From a virus, in IMG/VR virus record IMGVR_UViG_3300042541_000726, positions 1-32,173 of that record: a stretch of DNA of 32,173 nucleotides; one strand, given 5' to 3'. Below the pieces are notes generated by a model. That model saw only the letters and a list, made by a program, of their open reading frames with translations. It searched no databases and had not been told where the DNA came from. Positions 7,272 through 12,932 of this stretch are shown here, piece by piece. How positions within the stretch are numbered: the stretch's first letter is position 1; each line of letters begins with the position of its first letter. A program made the translations under genes and the position numbers.

Positions 7272-7303
7272 CAAATATAGTTTTTTTTCAATAACAAATC
7301 AAA
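7272..7303 (-). promoter_or_regulatory. Promoter for the leader RNA and replication operon
   Basis: Minus strand 7279-7272 reads TATATTTG, a perfect TAnnTTTG box. TTTG at 7303-7300 lies 20 bases upstream, as in Bacteroidetes sigma-ABfr-type promoters. It overlaps the 3' end of the gene ending at 7299. Confidence 0.6.
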
Positions 7304-7514
7304 TTCGCAATTTTAGTAATTCCTTTAATTGAGTTAAAGTAAGTTCAGGAGCGTAATATTTATTATCCCAGCTTGTATCCATTTTTTTTACTCTGAATTT
7401 AATACTTATCCCAATACTATCATACGTTTCATCAATGTTTGGATTATGATGTCTATTGTGTTCTACAATTCGTATAATTAATTTTTTCCATTTTTTTTTA
7501 TAATTGCATTTCAT
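7299..7514 (-). CDS. Small basic hypothetical protein
   Basis: This 71-residue protein has a very lysine-rich start (KCNYKKKWKKLIIRIVEH) and ends in a leucine-rich helix (LTLTQLKELLKLRI). The basic start suggests nucleic-acid contact, but no fold is recognised. It begins 3 bases after the preceding gene's stop and is the last gene of early region 2. The replication promoter overlaps its 3' end. Function unknown. Confidence 0.5.
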   Translation of the reverse strand: MKCNYKKKWKKLIIRIVEHNRHHNPNIDETYDSIGISIKFRVKKMDTSWDNKYYAPELTLTQLKELLKLRI

Positions 7515-7517
7515 ATT

Positions 7518-7793
7518 TTAACATTTTAATTCACAAATTATTTTCCCGTGAACTATTTTCGCGTGCTGGCATTTACCCGCCCGAATTTCATAATAGTTGA
7601 AATCGCATTCGCCTACATTTTTAAAGGTGTTTTCAAAATAATCTTCGCCCTCTAAAAAAAAGGTTCCCGCATCGTAAGCGTTTATAATTTGTTCCTTTTC
7701 CATTGACAAAGCTAAATTTATTGCTGCGGGAAAAGATTCTAAGTTAAATTCTTTAACAAGCCATTCAACCGCCGTTTGTTTTTTATTTCTCAT
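7518..7793 (-). CDS. Small KKQTA-family hypothetical protein
   Basis: This 91-residue protein starts MRNKKQTAVEWLVKEF and contains MEKEQIINAYDAGT, the same layout as the 86-residue protein at 3384-3644. Its C-terminal third is different and has three cysteines (GECDF, KCQHAK, ELKC) with a histidine, so a small metal site is conceivable. It overlaps the nuclease gene upstream by 11 bases. The family is frequent in Flavobacteriia phages; its function is unknown. Confidence 0.65.
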   Translation of the reverse strand: MRNKKQTAVEWLVKEFNLESFPAAINLALSMEKEQIINAYDAGTFFLEGEDYFENTFKNVGECDFNYYEIRAGKCQHAKIVHGKIICELKC

Positions 7794-8106
7794 TTAATAG
7801 TGTTTTTAAATCATTTAATAAATCCTTTGAATTTTTCGCCGTGTACCTGAGTAGTTTAAAACCCATTAAACAAGCTCGATTATATTTTTCACAATTTGCC
7901 GTGTAACCCGTTAATGTTTGATGCCCGCCCATTCCGCTATAATGGTTCCCGCCCATTCCCTCGAATTCGATTAAACAATTGAATTCTAAAATATAATAAT
8001 CGGATTTCCAGCGGCGCGAAGTATCAAAACGAAATTCCTGTGCAAGGGTCAAATTATAGGCGCGGCAAAATAAATTAATATCGATTTCAAAAACCTTTTT
8101 ACTCAT
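7783..8106 (-). CDS. VSR-like/PD-(D/E)XK-fold nuclease candidate
   Basis: This 107-residue protein has the layout of small endonucleases of the VSR/DUF559-type fold. RFDTSRRWKSDYYI (27-39) is followed by an acidic strand LIEFEGMGG (45-53, Glu48 and Glu50), a histidine (H62, GHQTLTGYT), a KYN motif (74-76) and a final strand GFKLLRYTA. It lies in a RecT-exonuclease block, so junction resolution or end processing is plausible. The start overlaps the exonuclease stop by 8 bases. The fold is inferred from motif spacing only. Confidence 0.55.
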   Translation of the reverse strand: MSKKVFEIDINLFCRAYNLTLAQEFRFDTSRRWKSDYYILEFNCLIEFEGMGGNHYSGMGGHQTLTGYTANCEKYNRACLMGFKLLRYTAKNSKDLLNDLKTLLNEK

Positions 8107-8797
8107 TGCCGTAAAGGTTTAAATTCATCCATTCACGGCACTCTAAGACGCGTTTTTCAATTGCTTCGATAGTTTCTTCATTCCGTTCTATTTCGATTTC
8201 AAAAACGCGCTCATTTACTGGAATATCTTCATAAATTGAAAGCCGTTCGATTTCTTCGCAGCCCGCCAAATATTCAATAGCTTCGTGATCGGGGCAATTC
8301 ATTTTAAACCAAAGCGATTTTTTTTCCTGTTCAATTAAATTTAAAGGCGTATTGACTAAGCAATAAGCCAGCGTTGAAGATTTCGCACCCGTTAAACTCA
8401 TATAGCCGTGAAGCTGGAAATAGTAATCTTTGTTTAGCGGTTCGTTTTTCGCTTTAAAAAAACTGAATATATCCCAACTTGTTTTTATATCGGTAACAAT
8501 TTCGTTTTTAAAAATATCCCATTCGCCCGTTATAAATTTGTTCGTCATTCGGGTTTTGTTGTTTACGAAATAGTTTTTTTTGAACTTCGAATAAAGCGTA
8601 ATTGATTCTTCTTCCTGAGTTATTCCCTTTTCTAAATACTTGTTTTGAATCGATTTTGAACGTCCGTATTTTTCGTTAATGAAAATCTTTATTAGTTCAG
8701 ATTTACAAGTTTCTGAAAGTTGCCCGGATTTGCCCCGGGCTTCAGTCATAATTGCACCAAGTGAGCTGCAACGGAATTTTATATTGTCTGCGTTCAT
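8099..8797 (-). CDS. YqaJ/RecB-family exonuclease, RecT partner
   Basis: This 232-residue protein is the likely 5'-3' exonuclease of a two-component recombination system, making single strands for RecT. PD-(D/E)XK elements are visible: KGITQEEESITLYSK (57-71, supporting glutamate), GEWD (91-94, Asp94), VTDIKTS (101-107, Asp103 and Lys105) and FQLHGYM further on, with a motif-3-like glutamine. The N-terminus RCSSLGAIMTEARG fits YqaJ-type proteins, which start with a substrate-site sequence. Its ATG overlaps the recT stop (ATGA), a common exonuclease/annealase coupling. Confidence 0.8.
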   Translation of the reverse strand: MNADNIKFRCSSLGAIMTEARGKSGQLSETCKSELIKIFINEKYGRSKSIQNKYLEKGITQEEESITLYSKFKKNYFVNNKTRMTNKFITGEWDIFKNEIVTDIKTSWDIFSFFKAKNEPLNKDYYFQLHGYMSLTGAKSSTLAYCLVNTPLNLIEQEKKSLWFKMNCPDHEAIEYLAGCEEIERLSIYEDIPVNERVFEIEIERNEETIEAIEKRVLECREWMNLNLYGNE

Positions 8798-9654
8798 TTT
8801 TCGGACGGGGTTAAATCCATATATTTTTCTTGAAATAGCTGGTTAAGTTCTTCGGGAATTGAACTCGCGTAAACTTCCAGTTCTTCGATTGTTTCCGAAC
8901 TTTCAATTAAAGATTTTAAACGCTCGATTTCGGGATTAACTACTATTTCTTCGTGGTCAACATAGGTTACATTCTCGCCCGTTTCGTCATTAATAACCGA
9001 CTGATCTATTTTAACGGCGGTTTGCATTTCAATTGAAAGAATACCCCACTTGCTCAAAGTTGATTTTAGCACGGTCTTTTTTGCCATTGCGTCAAAGTCA
9101 GTTTTCCACGGTCCATTGTTAAACGATTTTGAATATTTTTTGCCGTGCTGAATAACTTTTTCAGTTGTCCAAAAGCAAGTTTTTTCGAATCCGTTTATTA
9201 ATTTGAAGTAAGCCGCGTAACCGATAATTTTTCCTTCGCCCGGTAAATCGAATTTTGCGTTTAGGTTTTCCGTTAACGTGTTGAATGATTCAAATTGATT
9301 TTCGTAAACTTCGATTACGTTTATATTCAGGTATTGACCCGAACGCTGGGCAAGTTGAACTAAACCTTTCACGCCTATTTGAAATTGCGCCGCTTTTCCG
9401 TATGGAACAATCCACGCGAAGCCCAAATTTTGATTAATTGGAAGGTCTAACGTTGCAGCCATTAACGCGGCGTTATAAACCGAAATCGGATCTGCGTTTT
9501 TCAACATTGAATTGTTAGCGGTAATTTGCAAAATCGAGCTTATAAACTGTGTTGAACGTTTACCGATTACCTCTTGAAATTTATTCTTTACGGCGGGCTT
9601 TTCGAAAAAGGTTTTAATAGTATTTTCGATTTTTGCTGGGGTTTTGTTTTCCAT
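8794..9654 (-). CDS. recT: RecT-family single-strand annealing protein
   Basis: This 286-residue protein anneals complementary single strands during phage recombination and replication. Family signatures include SILQITANNSMLKNADPISV, the AALMAATLDLPINQNLGFAW segment and QIGVKGLVQLAQRSGQY. All three match RecT core positions, and the length is typical (about 270-290). The C-terminus is acidic. The gene begins with an AAAACCCC box 7 bases before its ATG. It is coupled to the exonuclease gene and, with the OB-fold protein at 11235-11504, makes up a recombination toolkit. Confidence 0.92.
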   Translation of the reverse strand: MENKTPAKIENTIKTFFEKPAVKNKFQEVIGKRSTQFISSILQITANNSMLKNADPISVYNAALMAATLDLPINQNLGFAWIVPYGKAAQFQIGVKGLVQLAQRSGQYLNINVIEVYENQFESFNTLTENLNAKFDLPGEGKIIGYAAYFKLINGFEKTCFWTTEKVIQHGKKYSKSFNNGPWKTDFDAMAKKTVLKSTLSKWGILSIEMQTAVKIDQSVINDETGENVTYVDHEEIVVNPEIERLKSLIESSETIEELEVYASSIPEELNQLFQEKYMDLTPSEK

Positions 9655-9661
9655 TTTTTAT

Positions 9662-9669
9662 GGGGTTTT
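9662..9669 (-). promoter_or_regulatory. AAAACCCC box before recT start
   Basis: Minus strand 9669-9662 reads AAAACCCC and ends 7 bases before the ATG at 9654. It is one of six such boxes at Shine-Dalgarno distance in the early region. Confidence 0.55.
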
Positions 9670-9675
9670 TAGTTG

Positions 9676-10038
9676 TTAAAAGTTGAACTTAAAGTTAATG
9701 ATTTTGCTTGAATTATCGTTTAAATCGTTGGCTTTTTTGATAGTTAATAAGCCGCTTTTTTCGTGAAATTGCAAAGTCTTTGAAAGGTTTGAAACCTGAT
9801 ATTTAAAACGTAAATCGTTTACCTTTTTATCGCTTCGTTTTATTTCGGTTCCGATTCCGTAATGATCCCGAAGCTCCTTTAAAAAATCTCGCGTTTTATA
9901 TTGGACTTTGTGCAAACAGTCTTCGAAGCGTTTAACGGGTTCGATTTCATCCAGCGGTAAGGCGGTTTGAAAGTTTGCGATTTCATCAGGGCGAAAAGTA
10001 ATTTGTATTTCGCCGTTTGCAAGTTTTTGAATTTTCAT
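9676..10038 (-). CDS. Hypothetical early protein
   Basis: This 120-residue basic protein has no recognised domain. It starts MKIQKLANGEIQITFRPDEI, a beta-rich opening, then a charged helical middle (KRFEDCLHKVQYKTRDFLKE) and a C-terminus with further strands. Its position directly upstream of recT suggests a DNA-metabolism accessory or host-takeover protein. It is preceded by an AAAACCCC box 6 bases before the ATG. The gap to recT is 21 bases. Function unknown. Confidence 0.6.
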   Translation of the reverse strand: MKIQKLANGEIQITFRPDEIANFQTALPLDEIEPVKRFEDCLHKVQYKTRDFLKELRDHYGIGTEIKRSDKKVNDLRFKYQVSNLSKTLQFHEKSGLLTIKKANDLNDNSSKIINFKFNF

Positions 10039-10044
10039 TTGTTT

Positions 10045-10052
10045 GGGGTTTT
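10045..10052 (-). promoter_or_regulatory. AAAACCCC box before the 10038 start
   Basis: Minus strand 10052-10045 reads AAAACCCC, 6 bases before the ATG at 10038. It is one of six copies with 6-7 base spacing. Confidence 0.55.
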
Positions 10053-10467
10053 AGTTGAAGTGTTTATTTAAAATTGGTTCGAATGATTTTGTTATTTCAA
10101 TATTTACTGAGTTAAACGCGTGAACAAAATTCGCTTCGGTTGTTTTTTCGTAGTTCCTGAATAACTCTAAACGGCATTCGTGGAAATAGTCTTTTATGAT
10201 TCTTTCGGCGTTCATTGCGCTACTATTTCGAACGTTTATCCCGTAACGGTCCATTATATTAATAACCTCAATAAACTGTTTTAAAATAGGGTTGTAAGCG
10301 TAGTAATTTAATTCGCTGGAATTCGATTTAAAAAATATCCATTCCTTAAACTTGTTTGCTTTGTCGCAAATGGTTTCGGGTTTCGGCTTTCTGTTTTTAG
10401 ATCGAGCCGTTAAAATACCGCCGAAAATTAAAAGCGCGGCGCCTGTTAAGACAAATAAAGATTTCAT
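10051..10467 (-). CDS. Membrane-anchored early hypothetical protein
   Basis: This 138-residue protein has one N-terminal membrane segment (SLFVLTGAALLIFGGILTA, about residues 3-21) followed by a basic stop-transfer stretch (RSKNRKPKP). That leaves a soluble, mainly helical domain of about 110 residues, probably on the cytoplasmic side. No lipobox is present. An AAAACCCC box and a GGGCGG hairpin precede the start. Early membrane proteins of phages often act against the host envelope or superinfection, but no motif here says which. Confidence 0.6.
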   Translation of the reverse strand: MKSLFVLTGAALLIFGGILTARSKNRKPKPETICDKANKFKEWIFFKSNSSELNYYAYNPILKQFIEVINIMDRYGINVRNSSAMNAERIIKDYFHECRLELFRNYEKTTEANFVHAFNSVNIEITKSFEPILNKHFN

Positions 10468-10473
10468 TTTGTA

Positions 10474-10481
10474 GGGGTTTT
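10474..10481 (-). promoter_or_regulatory. AAAACCCC box before the 10467 start
   Basis: Minus strand 10481-10474 reads AAAACCCC, 6 bases before the ATG at 10467. It is followed by TACAAAATG, almost as at 10667. Confidence 0.55.
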
Positions 10482-10495
10482 AAGGTTTTAAATAT

Positions 10496-10513
10496 GGGCG
10501 GTTTTACCCGCCC
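10496..10513 (-). other. GGGCGG/CCGCCC intergenic hairpin (copy 2)
   Basis: Minus strand GGGCGG (10513-10508), a 6-base loop and CCGCCC (10501-10496) form a 6-bp GC stem between two early genes. There is no T-run, so it is not an ordinary terminator. The same stem sequence occurs at 12721-12739 in the same context. Confidence 0.7.
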
Positions 10514-10520
10514 GTTTGAA

Positions 10521-10667
10521 TTACATTAATCCTTGTTCTTTTAATGCTTGCTTAACAAGTTTTTTGCTTTCTTCGAATGATTTTCCGCTTAAAAACATTT
10601 CTAATTTAATCATTTTGATAAATCCTTTTTCAATTTCTGTTGTCATGTATTGTTCAAAAGTTGTCAT
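10521..10667 (-). CDS. 48-residue small early protein
   Basis: I set the start at 10667 (MTTFEQYMTTEIEKGF) because an AAAACCCC box lies 6 bases upstream, as in five other early genes. The longer frame to 10739 would start upstream of the promoter boxes at 10701-10729. The product is a short charged helix pair with KSFEESKKLVKQALKEQGLM at the end. Its first codons (ATGACAACTTT) match those of the small gene at 12747-12905, which sits in an identical regulatory setting. Function unknown. Confidence 0.65.
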   Translation of the reverse strand: MTTFEQYMTTEIEKGFIKMIKLEMFLSGKSFEESKKLVKQALKEQGLM

Positions 10668-10673
10668 AATGTA

Positions 10674-10681
10674 GGGGTTTT
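10674..10681 (-). promoter_or_regulatory. AAAACCCC box before the 10667 start
   Basis: Minus strand 10681-10674 reads AAAACCCC, 6 bases before the ATG at 10667 and about 20 bases downstream of the promoter -7 box. Confidence 0.55.
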
Positions 10682-10700
10682 GTTTCCGTTTTGGTATATT

Positions 10701-10729
10701 CAAAGATAGATTAATTCTATCATATACAA
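10701..10729 (-). promoter_or_regulatory. Early promoter 2 with embedded palindrome
   Basis: Minus strand 10708-10701 reads TATCTTTG (TAnnTTTG), and TTG lies at 10729-10727, 18 bases upstream. Between and partly over them, GATAG-N7-CTATC (10721-10705) forms a palindrome, so a bound protein would occlude the polymerase site. The same elements occur at 12933-12960. It drives the small gene at 10667 and probably the recT region. Confidence 0.75.
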
Positions 10730-10806
10730 CACATCGCAAAAAATAATTTAAAAATAGTTGTAACGTGTTGAAAATGAATAGGTTTAGTTTCGTTTTGACT
10801 TGATAA

Positions 10807-10837
10807 AAGCCCTAAAAAGGTTAGGTTTTCAGGGCTT
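10807..10837 (-). terminator. Strong hairpin terminator of early region 1
   Basis: On the minus strand AAGCCCTGAAAA (10837-10826) pairs with TTTTTAGGGCTT (10818-10807), a 12-bp stem with a CCTAACC loop, followed by TTTATC. It lies in the 197-base gene-free stretch 10668-10864, between the end of early region 1 and promoter 2. Nothing else is evident in 10741-10800. Confidence 0.7.
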
Positions 10838-10864
10838 CAAGGCGTTAAAATCGGCGTGTTTTGC

Positions 10865-10951
10865 TCATTCCGAATCAAAATCCGTTAAATGGATCGTTAA
10901 AAATAACATCGAAACCGCCGCCGCAAATGTAAAGATTATAAATCCTAACAT
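10865..10951 (-). CDS. 28-residue single-pass membrane peptide
   Basis: A short frame starts at ATG 10951-10949, overlapping the stop of the upstream gene by 7 bases, and ends with TGA at 10867-10865. The product starts MLGFIIFTFAAAVSMLFLTI and ends HLTDFDSE. This is about 20 hydrophobic residues with a short acidic tail, one membrane helix. The overlap suggests coupled translation. It could be an early envelope-acting peptide or a small-protein regulator. It is short enough that chance cannot be excluded. Confidence 0.45.
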   Translation of the reverse strand: MLGFIIFTFAAAVSMLFLTIHLTDFDSE

Positions 10952-11256
10952 ATAACCTCAAATAAATGATGAATTATATTTCCTTCGTGCTGGGATAAGG
11001 TCGCAACGTGCTTTAAAAAATAATCGGGATCGGAATTATTAAAAGGTCGACCCGTTCCAATATCCTGAAATATTCTAACCTCTGTTTCTTTTTCTTCCTG
11101 ATTGCATAAAAAATAAACAGAAATCGTTTGGTCTTTTTCATTTATAATTGACGAAAGGAAAACCGCCCCGCGAAGTACATTCAACGTCCAGCGTTGATCG
11201 TTTTGGGGTAAACTGTGTTTAATAATAACCTTATTCATAGTTTTGATATTTTCCAC
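10945..11256 (-). CDS. Small phage protein with GTGxP and C-terminal HLFEV motif
   Basis: This 103-residue beta-rich protein contains RWTLNVLRGAVFLSSIINE, then IGTGRPF and a C-terminal EGNIIHHLFEV. The order (aromatic start, GA.flS turn, GTG.P, h.FEv end) resembles a small family widespread in phages and often listed as DUF7352, with no established function. I recall that family by pattern only. The start overlaps the OB-fold gene by 22 bases, so both are translated from one message. Confidence 0.6.
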   Translation of the reverse strand: MENIKTMNKVIIKHSLPQNDQRWTLNVLRGAVFLSSIINEKDQTISVYFLCNQEEKETEVRIFQDIGTGRPFNNSDPDYFLKHVATLSQHEGNIIHHLFEVIC

Positions 11257-11504
11257 GCGTTAACCTTCGTAAAATATTTGTCGTTATACTCGCGGCTTTC
11301 CAAATTAATCGAAACGCTCAATTTGTCATTTAGCTGGATTCCGTTTAAGAGATTAATTTTATCCCCGAACAAAGTTACTGCAACGGGTTTTGGATATTGT
11401 CCCTCTTGCTCAACTATTATATTTTGGCTGGACCATTCGCCGCCGTCTTTTTTCGATCCCGATTCAATCGGTAAAATTTTAATTAGAGTTCCCTGAATTT
11501 CCAT
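11235..11504 (-). CDS. DUF3127-like OB-fold protein, probable ssDNA-binding role
   Basis: This 89-residue protein matches the DUF3127 pattern of Bacteroidetes: MEIQGTLIKILPIESG, then GGEWSSQNIIVEQ, PKPVAVTLFGDK, LNDKLSVSINLESREYNDKY and an AWKISKL end. These form a five-stranded OB fold. The family is thought to bind single-stranded DNA or act like SSB, which suits a genome that also encodes RecT, an exonuclease and DnaB. No acidic SSB-type tail is present. Domain assignment is fairly firm; function is inferred. Confidence 0.75.
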   Translation of the reverse strand: MEIQGTLIKILPIESGSKKDGGEWSSQNIIVEQEGQYPKPVAVTLFGDKINLLNGIQLNDKLSVSINLESREYNDKYFTKVNAWKISKL

Positions 11505-11505
11505 T

Positions 11506-11907
11506 TTAGTTGGTTTTAGTTTTGAATTCGTAAATCGGTTTATCTGTTTTGGTTTGAGTTACTTTTTTTTGTTTGCCGTTATAAATTCGTTTGTCAACAA
11601 GCGTATCGATTTTGTCTAATAGTTCGTTATTTAAACGCTGGTACTTCGATAAAATCGTTTTCAAGTAATCCACGTTTATAAATTGGTTTTCCATCTGAGA
11701 ACGTAGATCGGAAATTGTTTCGGCTTGCTCGCTTATTACGAAATTTAAGTGCGCCCGGTGTTTCTTTAGTTCGGCGTTTTCTAAAAACAAATCGTTTTCC
11801 ATTTTTGAGAGTTTTAAGTTTTTCTTTTTTAGATAGGTGTTTTGAATTGATTGAACTGAAATCGCAATTGCAGCCCCTGAATAGATTAAAAAATTGATTG
11901 CGTCCAT
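11506..11907 (-). CDS. Membrane-anchored coiled-coil early protein
   Basis: This 133-residue protein has a weak N-terminal membrane segment (INFLIYSGAAIAISVQSI, about residues 4-21), followed by about 80 residues of heptad-like helix. Examples are KMENDLFLENAELKKHRAHL and ISEQAETISDLRSQMENQF, with a basic C-terminus. This layout suggests a membrane-tethered cytoplasmic rod. It could be a superinfection-exclusion or envelope-associated factor, but there is no specific motif. The start overlaps the last base of the Cro-like gene. Function unknown. Confidence 0.55.
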   Translation of the reverse strand: MDAINFLIYSGAAIAISVQSIQNTYLKKKNLKLSKMENDLFLENAELKKHRAHLNFVISEQAETISDLRSQMENQFINVDYLKTILSKYQRLNNELLDKIDTLVDKRIYNGKQKKVTQTKTDKPIYEFKTKTN

Positions 11908-12107
11908 TACTTCGATTTTTTAGTTTTGAGTTTATTTAAAGCGTTAATTATTATTTCAGCGTAATCGTTTGAACAGTTACGAAAGCCGCTTTCAATATGT
12001 GAAATGTATTTCCCGTTTTGAAGCCCGATTTCTTTTCCTAATTCGTTTTGCGTAATATCTAATTCACGCCTTAACTTTCTTATTCGCATTCCGTTTTCCG
12101 TTTTCAT
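11907..12107 (-). CDS. XRE/Cro-family HTH transcriptional regulator
   Basis: This 66-residue single-domain protein has a clear HTH_3: MRIRKLRRELDITQNELGKE (7-26), then IGLQNGKYISHIESGFRN as turn and recognition helix. It has no effector domain, so a Cro-like role is likely. It is encoded in the first early transcript, and the palindrome GATAG-N7-CTATC in both early promoters is a natural candidate target. That link is inference. It is coupled to the upstream gene by an ATGA overlap. Confidence 0.85.
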   Translation of the reverse strand: MKTENGMRIRKLRRELDITQNELGKEIGLQNGKYISHIESGFRNCSNDYAEIIINALNKLKTKKSK

Positions 12108-12553
12108 ATATCGTTATTTCTTCGCATATCGTAAAGTTCATCGGGGTCGGGTCCATCGTTGGACGGGTCGAAATCTTCCAGCTCTAAAATCATTTTCTCA
12201 ATTTCGTTTAAGCTATCGATTGAAAGAATGTAAAGTACGTTTCGACCCTTATAAATTATCGAATGAAATTCAAATTCGATTGAATCAGGGTGCGACATTA
12301 AGCCGGGAAAGAATTCGTAGTGATAATGTACGGTAATCATTCGCCCTTGAAAAATTATGCTTCTATTATTCATTTTTAAAAGTTGTTTGCGTTTTAATTC
12401 TCTTGTTATATTTACGTTTAAGGTTCCAACGGGAACGCTGAATTTTTTTGAAATTGAATCGACTGTTTCGCTACCTTGCTTTCTGAAATAGTATTTAACG
12501 GCTTCAGGAAGGTTTTTAAGGTTGTATCTAATTGGCTGCATAAAATCGCTCAT
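12104..12553 (-). CDS. Winged-HTH-like early protein
   Basis: In this 149-residue protein, residues 10-62 look like a winged helix for DNA binding: LPEAVKYYFRKQGSETVDSI, then FSVPVGTLNVNITRELKRKQ and LLKMNNRSIIF as the wing. The rest is a beta-rich region with several histidines and a very acidic tail (ELEDFDPSNDGPDPDELYD), possibly a DNA mimic or interaction tail. An internal ATG at codon 5 is an alternative start. It overlaps the Cro-like gene (ATGA). It may be a transcriptional regulator; not identified further. Confidence 0.55.
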   Translation of the reverse strand: MSDFMQPIRYNLKNLPEAVKYYFRKQGSETVDSISKKFSVPVGTLNVNITRELKRKQLLKMNNRSIIFQGRMITVHYHYEFFPGLMSHPDSIEFEFHSIIYKGRNVLYILSIDSLNEIEKMILELEDFDPSNDGPDPDELYDMRRNNDI

Positions 12554-12704
12554 AAATAACCCGCGCGTTCACTAAATCCGTTAGGGCTTCGATTAAATTA
12601 TTGACTTCGGTTTTTTGATCGCTGGTTAAATAATCGAGCCGCGTTAAATAGAAAAGTTGCGTTTTGTAATTTTCAATTATTAAATCGAGTGTTTTGTTTT
12701 TCAT
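12528..12704 (-). CDS. 58-residue helical early protein
   Basis: A frame from ATG 12704-12702 to TAG 12530-12528 encodes 58 residues starting MKNKTLDLIIENYKTQLFYL and ending ERFYAAN. It is amphipathic and probably all helix. The start is supported by an AAAACCCC box 6 bases upstream, as in five other early genes. It overlaps the next gene's start by 26 bases. It fills an otherwise gene-free gap of about 190 bases. Function unknown. Confidence 0.65.
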   Translation of the reverse strand: MKNKTLDLIIENYKTQLFYLTRLDYLTSDQKTEVNNLIEALTDLVNARVIYERFYAAN

Positions 12705-12710
12705 TTGATC

Positions 12711-12718
12711 GGGGTTTT
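12711..12718 (-). promoter_or_regulatory. AAAACCCC box before the 12704 start
   Basis: Minus strand 12718-12711 reads AAAACCCC, 6 bases before the ATG at 12704. Confidence 0.55.
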
Positions 12719-12720
12719 GT

Positions 12721-12739
12721 GGGCGGTTGTTAGCCGCCC
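12721..12739 (-). other. GGGCGG/CCGCCC intergenic hairpin (copy 1)
   Basis: Minus strand GGGCGG (12739-12734), a 7-base loop and CCGCCC (12726-12721) form a 6-bp GC stem after the first small early gene, with no T-run. It has the same stem sequence and same placement as 10496-10513. Confidence 0.7.
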
Positions 12740-12746
12740 GATTTAA

Positions 12747-12905
12747 TTAAATTACTTTCCAAAGATTTGAGTTAAAAATATTTTCAATTGTGCATTCAGA
12801 AACCGCGTCAATAACTGCATCAAAATTATTTATTGAAAACTGAATTGTAAATACGGCTAATTGTCCTGATTTTTTTGTTGGTAGTGTTACTTTTAAAGTT
12901 GTCAT
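12747..12905 (-). CDS. 52-residue small early protein, first gene of early region 1
   Basis: The start at 12905 (MTTLKVTLPTKKSGQLAVFT) is chosen because the GAAACCCC box lies 7 bases upstream. The longer frame to 12959 would begin inside the promoter. The product is a short beta-rich protein ending IFNSNLWKVI. It shares its first codons and whole regulatory setting with the small gene at 10521-10667, but not its protein sequence. As the most promoter-proximal early product it may be a host-takeover factor. Function unknown. Confidence 0.65.
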   Translation of the reverse strand: MTTLKVTLPTKKSGQLAVFTIQFSINNFDAVIDAVSECTIENIFNSNLWKVI

Positions 12906-12912
12906 TTGTTTA

Positions 12913-12919
12913 GGGGTTT
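12913..12919 (-). promoter_or_regulatory. AAACCCC box before the 12905 start
   Basis: Minus strand 12919-12913 reads AAACCCC, 7 bases before the ATG at 12905. It is the sixth copy of the box. Confidence 0.55.
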
Positions 12920-12932
12920 CGTTTTGTTTCAA

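Noticed and set aside
8794-8820. AACCCCG before the exonuclease start as a seventh CCCC box
   Set aside because: It is part of the recT coding end, spacing is 9 bases instead of 6-7, and the gene is coupled by an ATGA overlap.
10521-10739. Longer 72-residue form of the small early gene
   Set aside because: The upstream start lies before the TATCTTTG promoter box, so it would not be in the transcript; the ATG at 10667 has the CCCC box.
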